DNA from: Terrabacter sp. Ter38
GTDB taxonomy: Bacteria > Actinomycetota > Actinomycetes > Actinomycetales > Dermatophilaceae
Reading direction: 5' to 3'
DNA: 64,000 bases
NCBI RefSeq assembly: GCF_024519435.1
Contig: NZ_JALJRZ010000011.1
Span: 1 to 64,000 of the forward strand
Positions 6,775 through 15,086 of this stretch are shown one piece after another; positions within the stretch are counted from its first letter, which is position 1; the number at the start of each line of letters is the position of its first letter. Below the pieces are notes generated by a model. It ran no database searches. It was not told the DNA's origin and saw only the letters and a list, made by a program, of their open reading frames with translations. Made by a program: the position numbers and the translations under genes.

Positions 6775-8367
6775 TCAGTGCGCCGAGACGCTGTCGGTGC
6801 GGTCGGTGCGGTCGGTGCGGTCGGTGCGGTCGGTGCGGTCGGTGCTGGCGACGCGGTCGGTGGCGTGCAGCTCGGCCGTCGACATCTTGCGACGGATCCA
6901 CGGCACGAGCGCGAGGAGCACGCCGGCGACGACGAGGGTGATGACGCCGTTGACGAGGTAGTACACCGCGTCGCTGAGGCCGCCCATCGCCTGGATGAGC
7001 TGCGCGGCGATGGCCTGGCCCGCGGCGCTGCCGAGGAACCAGAGCGCCATGGCCTGGCTCGCGAAGGCGCGCGGCGCGAGACGGGTCGTGGCCGAGAGCC
7101 CCACGGGCGAGAGGCAGAGCTCGGCGACGGTCTGCATGACGAAGATGCCACCGAGGATGTAGACGGGCGCCGTGTTGCCCTGGAACGTCGCGAAGGCCCA
7201 CGACATGGCGAGGGCCGACAGGCCGATGATCGTGACACCGAGGACGAACTTCATCGGGGTCGACGGGAAGCGTCCGGCGCGCTTGGTCCAGATCCAGCCG
7301 AAGACCGGCGCGAGCAGGACGATGGCGAGCGGGTTGATTGACTGGAACCACTCGGGGTTGATGGTGATGCCCGCCGTCTCCTTGACGGTGTTGTCGGCGG
7401 CGAAGATCGCCATCTTGCCGGCGGCCTGCTCGAAGATCATCCAGAAGAGCATCGCGCCGATCCACAGCGGGAGGTAGGCGGCGAGGTGCGACTTCTCCTC
7501 GCGCTCGACCTTGGGGCTGCGGAACATCATCGTGAAGTACCCGATGGGCGTCAGCACGGCGACGATCGAGATCGCGTCGATGACCTGGTCGAGAACAGTG
7601 TCGCGCCACAGGCCGGCGAGCACGACGATGACCGCGAAGGCGACGACGGCGCCGACGGCGAGGGCCGACACGCGGCCGCGCTCCTCGGGCGAGAGCGGGT
7701 TGGGCACGTCGTCGACGGCGGGGCCGAGGGCCTTGCGACCGAGGACGAACCAAGCGATGGCGATGGCCATGCCGACCGCTGCAGCCGAGAAGCCGACGTG
7801 GTAGCCGTAGTGCTCACGCAGCCACCCGACGACGAGCGGCGAGAAGAACGAGCCGATGTTGATCGACATGTAGAAGATCGAGAAGCCGCCGTCGCGACGT
7901 GCGTCCTCGGGCTTGTAGAGCGTGCCCACCATGGCGGAGACGTTGGGCTTGAGCAGGCCGGTGCCGAGGGCCACGAGCGCGATGCCGAGCCAGGCGGTCG
8001 CCGCGGCCGGGATGGCCAGGCAGACGTGGCCGGCCATGATGACGACGGCGCCGTAGAGCGTCGAGCGGCGGGCGCCGAAGAGCCGGTCGGCGGTGAAGCC
8101 GCCGATGATCGACAGGAGGTAGACGGACGCGCCGTAGATCGCGACGACGGCGGTGCCGGTGGTCTCGTCGATGCCGAGGCCGCCGTTGGCCACGGTGTCG
8201 ATGAGGAAGTAGAGCAGGATGGCGCGCATCCCGTAGTAGGAGAAGCGCTCCCACAGCTCGACGAAGAAGAGGGTCGACAGTCCCTTGGGGTGCCCGAGGA
8301 AGGCCCGGTCGTCGGCGCTGGCGCCCGACTCGGGAGTCGGTGGTCGGTCCTGGGTCTGTGTGGTCAT
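6775..8367 (-). CDS. proton-dependent oligopeptide transporter (POT/PTR2 family)
   Basis: About 530 residues and 12-14 membrane helices of the MFS-related POT family, which imports di- and tripeptides with protons. The signature ELWERFSYYGMRAILLYF near residue 35 contains the ExxER-type motif, and GGFTADRLFGARRSTLYGA follows. The ATG at 8367 is preceded by GGGAG at good spacing; the 17 in-frame residues upstream are not conserved-looking. The C-terminal tail carries (TDR) repeats encoded by a 9-bp tandem array. It is coupled to the downstream carbonic-anhydrase-like gene. Confidence 0.9.
   Translation of the reverse strand: MTTQTQDRPPTPESGASADDRAFLGHPKGLSTLFFVELWERFSYYGMRAILLYFLIDTVANGGLGIDETTGTAVVAIYGASVYLLSIIGGFTADRLFGARRSTLYGAVVIMAGHVCLAIPAAATAWLGIALVALGTGLLKPNVSAMVGTLYKPEDARRDGGFSIFYMSINIGSFFSPLVVGWLREHYGYHVGFSAAAVGMAIAIAWFVLGRKALGPAVDDVPNPLSPEERGRVSALAVGAVVAFAVIVVLAGLWRDTVLDQVIDAISIVAVLTPIGYFTMMFRSPKVEREEKSHLAAYLPLWIGAMLFWMIFEQAAGKMAIFAADNTVKETAGITINPEWFQSINPLAIVLLAPVFGWIWTKRAGRFPSTPMKFVLGVTIIGLSALAMSWAFATFQGNTAPVYILGGIFVMQTVAELCLSPVGLSATTRLAPRAFASQAMALWFLGSAAGQAIAAQLIQAMGGLSDAVYYLVNGVITLVVAGVLLALVPWIRRKMSTAELHATDRVASTDRTDRTDRTDRTDRTDSVSAH
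6793..6846. repeat. 9-bp tandem repeat in the POT gene 3' end
   Basis: Six head-to-tail copies of GTCGGTGCG (the last with one change) lie inside the transporter gene. On the coding strand each unit encodes Thr-Asp-Arg, so copy changes would lengthen or shorten the cytoplasmic tail in steps of three residues without a frameshift. Confidence 0.9.
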
Positions 8368-8445
8368 ACGAGTCTCCCAGCCCCTCGTGAGGGCAGTTCG
8401 ATGGTTGGACAACCACACAAAACTAGAGGGGTCCCGCCGTCCGAC

Positions 8446-10116
8446 TCAAACCGTGGAGGTGCGCGCGACGCCCGTCCGCAGGGCCAGGGCGTCCTTGACG
8501 AGGCCGGTCGCGAGGGCCGCACCGACGCCCTCGCCCGCACGGATCCGCAGGTCGAGGAGGGGCTCGAGACCCAGCTCGCGGAGCACGAGGGCGTGGGCCT
8601 TCTCACGTGACCGCTGGCCGGCGACGAGGTGCGCCGCGACCGCCGGCTCGACGCGCACGGCGGCGAGCGCACACACCGACGTCGCCAGCCCGTCGAGCAC
8701 CACGATCCCTCCGGACTCGGCCACCCCGAGCACGATCCCCGTGAGGACGGCGAGCTCTCCCCCGCCGAGGCGACGGACGGCCTCGTCCGGGCCGACGTTC
8801 CCGACCCGGGCGAGCGCCTGCGTCACGACGTCGCGCTTTCGGTCGAGCATCGCGGCGTCGGCGGAGGACCCGCGGCCGACGACGTCGTCGGCCGGCACGC
8901 CGAGCAGGGCTGCGGCGAGGGCGGCCGCCACGGTCGTGTTGCCGACCCCGACCTCGCCGAGCGCCACGGGTCCGGAGCCCGCGAGCGCACGGCCGCGGTC
9001 GCGACCGAGACCGAGCAAGGCGGCATACGCCGTCTCGTCGAGCGCGTCGGAGGTGACGAGATCTCCTCTGCTGCAGCCGATCCCGGCGTCGATGAGCTCG
9101 ACGTCGAGACCCGCAGCGCGAGCCGCCACGGCCCCCATCGACGTGCCCTCTCGGGTCGCGCGGGCGACGTCGGCAGTGACCGTGGGGTCGAAGGCCGAGA
9201 TGTCGTATGCCGTCACGGCATGATCGGCGGCGGCGACGACGAGGGTGCCCCGACCGTCCACGGCCGCGAGCGCGGTGACGCGGTCGAGGACGGTGTCGAG
9301 GACCCCGAGCGAGCCCGGCACCGCGAGGAGGTCGTCGGAGCGGTCGCGGGCGGCCACGACGTCGGCCGGCTCCGGCGCACGCAGGTGGGAGGGCGGGGCG
9401 TCGCGCTCGGTCCAGCGTTCGCGCATGACGACCTGCTCGAGCGGGAGGCGCCTGCTCCAGCCGGCCCGCTCGAGGCCGGGCTCGGGCGGCCGCTCGTCGG
9501 GCCAGCCGAGGCAGAGCCAGCCGAGGGTCTCGACGCCGTCGGGCAGGCCGAGCAGGTCGGCGAGCTCGGCCGGCTCGAAGAGGGTGACCCAGCCGAGACC
9601 GAGGCCGTGGGCCCGGGCCGTCAGCCAGATGTTCTCGATGGCCGCGGCGCAGGACCAGAGGTCGGCGTCGGGGAAGGTGGCCCGACCGAGCACCCCGGCG
9701 GCGGGGGTGCGGCGGTCGCACGCGACGACGACGCCGACGGGCGCCTCGCGGATGCCCTCGAGGCGCAGGTCGAGCAGGCCGCGCGCCGACTCCTCCGCCA
9801 TCCCGGCGGCCTGGCGCAGGCGGCACCGGTCGGCCATGAGTGCGGCGGCGTCACGGGTCGCAGCCTCGGTGACGACGACGAAGCGCCACGGCTGGCTGTG
9901 CCCGACCGACGGACCCCGGTGACCGGCCGTGAGCACCGCGGTGAGCACGTCCTCGGGCACGGGGTCGGGTCGGAAGCGGCGGATGTCGCGGCGAGCGCCG
10001 ACGACCCGCTCGAGCGAGGCGAGGTCGTCGCGCAGCGCCCACGCGTCGGGCGCCTGGGCCCGCTCGGCGGCCGACGACGGGTCGCCGATCGTCGGGACGG
10101 GCCTGCGGTAGCTCAC
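8446..10116 (-). CDS. bifunctional BluB-CobT fusion (DMB synthase / DMB phosphoribosyltransferase)
   Basis: 556 residues made of two enzymes of cobalamin lower-ligand metabolism. Residues about 35-235 are BluB-like nitroreductase fold (RRDIRRFRPDPVPEDVL, GPSVGHSQPWRFVVV), which cannibalises FMNH2 to 5,6-dimethylbenzimidazole. Residues about 250-556 are CobT-like and transfer phosphoribose from nicotinate mononucleotide to that base. CobT motifs include GEVGVGNTT (387-395) and the catalytic Glu at about 529 in RAGEGVGAAL. No other cobalamin gene is in the window. A TAGAGT hexamer 7 nt before the GTG start suggests a leaderless message. No cobalamin riboswitch is visible in the short upstream gap. 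Confidence 0.9.
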   Translation of the reverse strand: MSYRRPVPTIGDPSSAAERAQAPDAWALRDDLASLERVVGARRDIRRFRPDPVPEDVLTAVLTAGHRGPSVGHSQPWRFVVVTEAATRDAAALMADRCRLRQAAGMAEESARGLLDLRLEGIREAPVGVVVACDRRTPAAGVLGRATFPDADLWSCAAAIENIWLTARAHGLGLGWVTLFEPAELADLLGLPDGVETLGWLCLGWPDERPPEPGLERAGWSRRLPLEQVVMRERWTERDAPPSHLRAPEPADVVAARDRSDDLLAVPGSLGVLDTVLDRVTALAAVDGRGTLVVAAADHAVTAYDISAFDPTVTADVARATREGTSMGAVAARAAGLDVELIDAGIGCSRGDLVTSDALDETAYAALLGLGRDRGRALAGSGPVALGEVGVGNTTVAAALAAALLGVPADDVVGRGSSADAAMLDRKRDVVTQALARVGNVGPDEAVRRLGGGELAVLTGIVLGVAESGGIVVLDGLATSVCALAAVRVEPAVAAHLVAGQRSREKAHALVLRELGLEPLLDLRIRAGEGVGAALATGLVKDALALRTGVARTSTV

Positions 10117-10123
10117 GGGGCCG

Positions 10124-10129
10124 ACTCTA
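10124..10129 (-). promoter_or_regulatory. leaderless-type -10 hexamer (TAGAGT) of bluB-cobT
   Basis: On the minus strand TAGAGT ends 7 nt before the GTG at 10116, so transcription would begin at or next to the start codon. Confidence 0.45.
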
Positions 10130-10138
10130 ACGAGGAGC

Positions 10139-10978
10139 TCACTCGATCCAGGACCGGGTCACGCCGAGCACCCGGCCACCGTCGGTGTCGGCGAGCGACA
10201 TCCCGACGAAGGCGGTCGCGCCCTCCGAGGTCTGCCAGCGGAAGCGGTGCTCGGCCGACGTCGCTGCGTCGGCGATGGCGACCGCGGCGTCCCGGGAGGA
10301 CTGCGCGTTGGCGAAGGCGCCCGCGGACCGCGCGAGGTACGCGTCGAGCTGGGCGGCATACGGGTCGGCGGGATCGCCCTCGGGACGGGCCACGTTGCCG
10401 ACGAAGTCGCTCGCGACGGCCGCGGGCTCGATGACCGAGACGTGCACGCCGTGGGCGAGCATGACGACGGCGAGCGACTGCATGAAGCCCTCGACGGCGA
10501 ACTTCGCGCCGCAGTAGGCGTCGGCGAACGGCTGCCCGACAGCGCCACCGACGCTCGTCACGGTGAGCACTGTGCCGGACCCGGACGCCCGCATGTGGGG
10601 CAGGACGAGCTTGGTCAGGGCGACGGGCCCGAGGTAGTTGACCTCGAGCTGGTCGCGGATCTCGTCGAGGCTCAGCTGCTCGGCGGTGGCGACGGCACCT
10701 CGCCCGGCGTTGTTGACGAGGACGTCGAGGCGGCCGTGGTCGGCGAGGACCCCGTCGACGCAGGCCCGGGCGGCCTCGTGGTCGGTGACGTCGAGGGCCC
10801 GCACGTCGAGCTCGACGCCCGCCTCGGTCGCGGCAGCGGTCAGCGCCGCGGACCGGCTCGTGTCGCGCATCGTCGCGACGACGGCGAGGCCGCGACGGGC
10901 CAGCTCGACGGCGGTGTGCAGGCCCATGCCCGAGGAGGTTCCGGTGACGAGGGCGACCGGCTGCCCGTTGGCGTTCAT
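10139..10978 (-). CDS. short-chain dehydrogenase/reductase (SDR)
   Basis: A 279-residue classical SDR. The NAD(P)-binding motif TGTSSGMG is at residues 12-19, NNAG at 89-92, and the catalytic triad is Ser142, Tyr155 and Lys159 (YCGAK). MRDTSR after the second strand would suit NADPH. The substrate is not predictable. It stands between bluB-cobT and a MarR gene. A TAGCGT hexamer 7 nt upstream of the ATG marks a probable leaderless promoter. Confidence 0.88.
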   Translation of the reverse strand: MNANGQPVALVTGTSSGMGLHTAVELARRGLAVVATMRDTSRSAALTAAATEAGVELDVRALDVTDHEAARACVDGVLADHGRLDVLVNNAGRGAVATAEQLSLDEIRDQLEVNYLGPVALTKLVLPHMRASGSGTVLTVTSVGGAVGQPFADAYCGAKFAVEGFMQSLAVVMLAHGVHVSVIEPAAVASDFVGNVARPEGDPADPYAAQLDAYLARSAGAFANAQSSRDAAVAIADAATSAEHRFRWQTSEGATAFVGMSLADTDGGRVLGVTRSWIE

Positions 10979-10985
10979 GCGGGCG

Positions 10986-10991
10986 ACGCTA
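10986..10991 (-). promoter_or_regulatory. leaderless-type -10 hexamer (TAGCGT) of the SDR gene
   Basis: TAGCGT on the minus strand lies 7 nt before the ATG at 10978, leaving no room for a ribosome binding site. Confidence 0.45.
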
Positions 10992-11011
10992 CGCCCGCCA
11001 CGCCGGCCGGG

Positions 11012-11524
11012 CTACGCGTCGATGTCGTCGAGGCCCGCGATGACGATCTCGAGGAGCCGGGCCAGCTCGTGCCGCTCCGAGTCGGACAGTCCGCGCAGGG
11101 TGTCGCTCTCGACGACGTTGGACTCGCGGACCGCGGCGCTGAACAGGGCCCACCCGTCCTTCGTCAGGGAGACGAGGGTGCGGGTGCGGTTGGACTCGTC
11201 GGGGCGGCGCTGGAGCAGGCCGCGGCCGGCCATCTTGTCGAGACGGTGCGTCATCGACGAGGGGGCGACGTTGGAGAGGTCGGCGAGCTGGCTCGGGGTG
11301 AGGCACGTGTCGCCCGCGCGGGCCAGGGAGGCGAGCACCGACCACTCGCCCTGGGTCAGGTCGAGGTCGGCGAACTGCCGGACGTACCACTGGTCGAGCT
11401 TCTTCGTCACGGAGAACACCGCGGTGATGACGCGCTGCACGGACTCCTCGCCGCCGGCGGCCACGTAGGTCGCGACGTCCGCGGCGTGCTCCTGCTGGGC
11501 GGTCTGTCGTCGCTTCGCTGCCAT
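11012..11524 (-). CDS. MarR-family regulator, divergent from an MFS transporter
   Basis: About 170 residues. The winged helix spans roughly residues 55-125 (LTQGEWSVLASLARAG, LTPSQLADLSNVAPSSMTHRLDKMAGRGLLQRRPDESNRTRTLVSLT), flanked by dimerisation helices. The start is set at the ATG of MAAKRRQTAQQ (11524); an in-frame codon six residues upstream exists. The intergenic region to the divergent transporter holds TTCGA-based inverted repeats, so it most likely represses that transporter and itself until a ligand binds. Confidence 0.88.
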   Translation of the reverse strand: MAAKRRQTAQQEHAADVATYVAAGGEESVQRVITAVFSVTKKLDQWYVRQFADLDLTQGEWSVLASLARAGDTCLTPSQLADLSNVAPSSMTHRLDKMAGRGLLQRRPDESNRTRTLVSLTKDGWALFSAAVRESNVVESDTLRGLSDSERHELARLLEIVIAGLDDIDA

Positions 11525-11565
11525 GGAAAGGCATTGTCGCACCCGGGTGGGCTGGTGCTACTGTT

Positions 11566-11604
11566 TCGAAGTCGAACTTCGATGACGAAATATTCGATAC
11601 CGAA
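11566..11604. promoter_or_regulatory. MarR operator cluster
   Basis: TCGAAGT-CGA-ACTTCGA (11566-11582) is a 17-bp palindrome of the size typical for MarR dimers. It is followed by CGAAATATTCG (11586-11596) and TTCG-ATAC-CGAA (11593-11604). The cluster lies between divergent marR and MFS genes, in an AT-richer patch that must also hold both promoters. Confidence 0.6.
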
Positions 11605-11657
11605 GCTACGTTGACTCCCGAAGTCCGCCTCCCCGTCCCAGAAAGGGTGTGAAACCC

Positions 11658-12944
11658 ATGCGCACCAAGCTGCTCATCCTCGCGTCGTCCATCGGCATGC
11701 TCGGATGGGGCACCGTGCTGCCCTACCAGTACGCGTATGCGGCCAACACCCGCGGCTGGGGAGCGCTCGCCGCCGCCCTGGCCAGCACGCTCTTCTCCGT
11801 CGGCGCGCTCGTCGCCGCACCCTTCGCCGGGCGCCTCAGCGACCGCTACAACCCGGTCACCGTCGCCGTCGTGGCCAAGCTGCTCGCCGCCGTCGGCGTC
11901 GGCAGCCTCGTCTGGGCAGGGTCGGCCCCTGCCTTTCTCGTCGGCATGTTCGTGTTCGGCTTCGGCCTGACCGCGGCCGGCCCCGCCGCGTCGGTGCTCG
12001 TGCTGCGCTGGGCCGGGAGCGACGACCGCCGCAAGGTCTTCGCCTACAAGTTCACGGCCGAGGCCATCGGCATGGCCGTGGGCGCGTTCGTCGCCGGTCA
12101 GTTCGTCGACCTCTCGCGCACCGACGGCATGACGTTCGCGTTCATCGCGGCCGGGGCGGGCTTCGCGATCTCGGCCGTCCTCATCCACGTCGCCGGCGTC
12201 GGCGCGCCGAAGGAGGTCGCCCCCGACCTCGCCGCCGGCGAGGCCGAGGCGCAGCTCGGCACGATGGAAGCCCTGCGCCGCATCTTCGGCGTGCCCGCCC
12301 TGCGCTGGACCGCGGTCGTCGCGGTGGCGCTGGCCCTCGGCTTCTACGCGCAGTTCGAGTCCGGCCTGCCGGCGTACGCCCTCACGGTCCTCGACGTGGA
12401 CGAGTCCGCCATCGGTCTCGCGGCTGCCGTCAACTGCGTCGTCATCGTGGCCCTGCAGGTCGTCGTCGTGCGCGTCACCGCGCGGCGCAACGCGGCCAGC
12501 CTGCTCATGGTCGTCGGCGCCATCTGGACCGTGTCGTGGGTCGTCCTCTCGGTCGCCCAGCTGACCCCGGAGGTCGCCTCGGCCCTCTTCGTCACGACCT
12601 TCGGCATCTTCGCCGTCGGCGAGACGATGTACGCCCCCGTCCTCAACCCGCTCACCGCGAGCCTCGCTCCCCGCGGCCTCGTCGGCACGACGCTCGGCAC
12701 CTTCACGGCGATCCAGACGACCTTCTCGGCCGTCGGGCCGCTCGTCGCGGGCGCCCTGCTCGGGATGGGGCTCGCGAACGGCTTCCTCGGCCTGCACCTC
12801 GTCATCAGCGTCGGCGCCGTCTACGGCGCCTGGCGCCTGCGGGGCGCCCTCCGGGACCGCCGGGTCGAGGAGCGTCGGGTGGCCGCCCGCCGAGCCGTCG
12901 CCGAGCCGTCGCTCGAGCCGGGCGCGGCGCCCGTCGCCGCCTGA
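11658..12944 (+). CDS. MFS transporter under MarR control
   Basis: About 428 residues with 12 membrane helices. The loop 2-3 motif GRLSDRYNPVTV (residues about 58-70) is the MFS signature. It is probably a proton-driven drug or metabolite exporter, as is usual for MFS genes divergent from MarR, but the substrate is unknown. GAAAGG at 11641-11646 suits the ATG at 11658 better than the in-frame GTG at 11649. The C-terminus is Arg-rich and cytoplasmic. Confidence 0.85.
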   Translation: MRTKLLILASSIGMLGWGTVLPYQYAYAANTRGWGALAAALASTLFSVGALVAAPFAGRLSDRYNPVTVAVVAKLLAAVGVGSLVWAGSAPAFLVGMFVFGFGLTAAGPAASVLVLRWAGSDDRRKVFAYKFTAEAIGMAVGAFVAGQFVDLSRTDGMTFAFIAAGAGFAISAVLIHVAGVGAPKEVAPDLAAGEAEAQLGTMEALRRIFGVPALRWTAVVAVALALGFYAQFESGLPAYALTVLDVDESAIGLAAAVNCVVIVALQVVVVRVTARRNAASLLMVVGAIWTVSWVVLSVAQLTPEVASALFVTTFGIFAVGETMYAPVLNPLTASLAPRGLVGTTLGTFTAIQTTFSAVGPLVAGALLGMGLANGFLGLHLVISVGAVYGAWRLRGALRDRRVEERRVAARRAVAEPSLEPGAAPVAA

Positions 12945-12963
12945 CCTCTCCGGCCTCGCTCCC

Positions 12964-13740
12964 TCAGGGGGCGAGGTCGGCGACCGGCGTCAGCAGGTAG
13001 CGCCCGGCCATCCCGACGCTGCGGGAGAGGGTCGCGAGGAAGTCGGTGCGCAACGGCTCGACACCCTCGAGCGACCACAGCACGCGGGCGTTCGTCCACG
13101 CGGCGTCGCGGGCGCGCGCGATGCTCCACCCGCTGACGAGGTTGGCGACCGGGCCGGCGTACTGCTCGTCGACGGCGAGGACGATGCCGTCGAGGAAGGA
13201 TCGGCGCACGTCCTCCTGGACGGCGGCGAGCAGGTCGTTGACCCGGTGGTAGTCGGCCTCGACCCCGGGGCTGTCCGGCGTCAGGCCGAGCTGGCGACAC
13301 GTCGTGACGACGGCCAGCGGCAGGTCGTGGTTGATGTGGGCGTTCATCCCGGCGAGCGCGAACTGGATCGGCACCCGGCCCGGCTCGAGCCGGCACGTGA
13401 AGAGCGGCTGCCAGGACGGGTCCGGCGAACCCGCGCCGACCGCGTCGAGGTAGAGCCCGGCGAAGACGAGGTCGAGCCGCGTCACGAAGGCCGGGTTGCC
13501 GAACCACCCCTCGACGAGCCGGTCACGGACGAGCTCGGTGACGCGGAGGTACATCCGGTTGAAGGCCGCCACACCGTCGCTCCCGGGCAGCGCGCGGTCG
13601 ATCTCGTGCATCCGCTCGACGAGCGCGTCGACCGTCGCCGGTTGGCCAGGCGCCGGTTGGCCGGGCGCCGGGGGCTCCGGTCGCGGCGCAGCCCCGGTCC
13701 GCGAGCGGACCCACGCCACTGCGTCGGTGAACCACCCCAT
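12964..13740 (-). CDS. DUF5995 family protein
   Basis: 258 residues. The conserved core (HEIDRALPGSDGVAAFNRMYL, FALAGMNAHINHDLPLAVV) with invariant-looking His residues matches DUF5995, an actinobacterial family without known function. The HINHD motif could bind a metal or carry catalysis, by analogy only. A small Pro/Gln repeat (APGQPAPGQPA) near residue 25 comes from a duplicated stretch of DNA. A TAGCGT hexamer 6 nt before the ATG suggests a leaderless transcript. Confidence 0.8.
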   Translation of the reverse strand: MGWFTDAVAWVRSRTGAAPRPEPPAPGQPAPGQPATVDALVERMHEIDRALPGSDGVAAFNRMYLRVTELVRDRLVEGWFGNPAFVTRLDLVFAGLYLDAVGAGSPDPSWQPLFTCRLEPGRVPIQFALAGMNAHINHDLPLAVVTTCRQLGLTPDSPGVEADYHRVNDLLAAVQEDVRRSFLDGIVLAVDEQYAGPVANLVSGWSIARARDAAWTNARVLWSLEGVEPLRTDFLATLSRSVGMAGRYLLTPVADLAP

Positions 13741-13746
13741 GAGCCG

Positions 13747-13752
13747 ACGCTA
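13747..13752 (-). promoter_or_regulatory. leaderless-type -10 hexamer (TAGCGT) of the DUF5995 gene
   Basis: TAGCGT on the minus strand is separated from the ATG at 13740 by exactly 6 nt and lies in the 17-nt gap after the upstream aminotransferase gene. Confidence 0.45.
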
Positions 13753-13757
13753 GTCGC

Positions 13758-14978
13758 TCAGCGCGCGTTGAACGCCTCGATCCGCTCGATCGCCTCGCCG
13801 ACCGCGGTCGCGCCCGCCGCGAAGCTGAGCCGCACCGACTGGCCGCCCGCCCGGTCGTCGAAGTCGCCGCCGGGCGTGATCGCGACGCCGACCTCCTCGA
13901 GCAGGGCGCTGGCGTATGCCGCCGAGCCGCCCCACCGGCCCCGCTGCGGCCCGAGGTCGGCCCAGTAGTAGAACGCGCCGTCCGGGGGCGCTGACTCACC
14001 CCAGCCGAGCCGGGAGTCGTTGTCCAGCAACAGCTTCCGCGTCCGGGCGAACTCGGCGACCGCGTCGTCGCACTCGCGGTAGGACTCCTCTGCGAACGCC
14101 GACACGGCGGCATACTGCGCCGGTGCAGGGGGGCAGAGCGCGACGTTGCCGGCCAGCGCGTCGACCGGGCGCACGAGGTCGTCGGGGAGCAGCATCCAGC
14201 CCAGGCGCCAGCCCGTCATCCCCCAGTACTTGCTGAAGGAGGAGATGACGAGCGACGTGTCGTCGGTCTCCCAGGCGCAGACGCCGCGGGGGTCGGCGGC
14301 GCCGGGGTCCGGATACGTGACGCCGTGGTAGATCTCGTCGCTGACGAGGCGCACGCCGTGGCTGGCGCACCAGTCGGTGATCGCCGTGAGCTCGGCGCGG
14401 TCGACCATCGTGCCGGTCGGGTTGGCGGGCGAGGCGACGATGAGTCCCGCGAGCGCGCCGTCGGCCTGCGCGGCGTCGAGCAGCTCGGGCGTCGGCTGGT
14501 AGCGGGTCTCGGAGCCGCAGTCGATCTCGACGACCTCGCACCCGAGGGCGGTGAGGATGTTGCGGTAGGCCGGGTAGCCGGGCCGCGCCAGGGCGACCCG
14601 GTCCCCCGCCTCGAAGGCGGCGAGGAAGGCGAGGAGGAAGCCGCCCGACGAGCCCGTCGTGATCGCGACGCGGGCGGGGTCGACGTCGAGGCCGTACCAC
14701 CGCCCGTAGTGCGCGGCGATCTCGGACCGCAGCTCACGGATGCCCAGCGCCGAGGTGTAGGTCAGGGCACGCCCCGAGCCGTGGATCCGTGCGGCGGCCT
14801 CCGAGACCAGGCTCGGCGCACCCCCCGACGGCTCACCGGCACAGAGGGACACGACGTCGCGGCCCGCGGCCCGGAGCACGGCCACGCGGTCGAGCACGTC
14901 CATGACCTCGAACGGGGGCACCTGCGAGCGCCGGGATGGCTGGAGCGGTCGGGTCGTGCGGCTCGGGTCGGGGGTCAC
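13758..14978 (-). CDS. class I/II pyridoxal-phosphate aminotransferase
   Basis: 406 residues of fold-type I aminotransferase. PLP contacts are visible: Asn186 in ASPANPTGT, Asp214 and Tyr217 in LVSDEIYHG, the Schiff-base Lys250 in SSFSKYWGMTGWRLGW. The family is close to aspartate/alanine aminotransferases of the AspC/AlaT type; the amino donor cannot be fixed. The GTG start (14978) has CAGACT 6 nt upstream, consistent with a leaderless message. The DUF5995 gene follows on the same strand after 17 nt. Confidence 0.9.
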   Translation of the reverse strand: MTPDPSRTTRPLQPSRRSQVPPFEVMDVLDRVAVLRAAGRDVVSLCAGEPSGGAPSLVSEAAARIHGSGRALTYTSALGIRELRSEIAAHYGRWYGLDVDPARVAITTGSSGGFLLAFLAAFEAGDRVALARPGYPAYRNILTALGCEVVEIDCGSETRYQPTPELLDAAQADGALAGLIVASPANPTGTMVDRAELTAITDWCASHGVRLVSDEIYHGVTYPDPGAADPRGVCAWETDDTSLVISSFSKYWGMTGWRLGWMLLPDDLVRPVDALAGNVALCPPAPAQYAAVSAFAEESYRECDDAVAEFARTRKLLLDNDSRLGWGESAPPDGAFYYWADLGPQRGRWGGSAAYASALLEEVGVAITPGGDFDDRAGGQSVRLSFAAGATAVGEAIERIEAFNAR

Positions 14979-15074
14979 CCGGCCAGTCTGCCCGAGCCCT
15001 CACGCCCGGCTGCGCCTGGCGCCATGCGCACGAGATCGCGTCGCTGTCCCCACGCCGATCCCGGCGAGCGGACG

Positions 15075-15080
15075 TAGTGT
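15075..15080 (+). promoter_or_regulatory. leaderless-type -10 hexamer (TAGTGT) of the LLM gene
   Basis: TAGTGT lies 6 nt before the ATG at 15087. The GGAGG at 15082-15086 abuts the ATG, too close to act as a ribosome binding site, which again fits a leaderless start. Confidence 0.5.
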
Positions 15081-15086
15081 CGGAGG

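Noticed and set aside
6793-6846. CRISPR-like array
   Set aside because: Units are 9 bp, contiguous without spacers, and in frame within a gene.
6774-7238. N-terminal extension of the carbonic-anhydrase-like protein over the POT gene
   Set aside because: It is an out-of-frame reading of the transporter 3' end; the hexapeptide fold starts at 6773.
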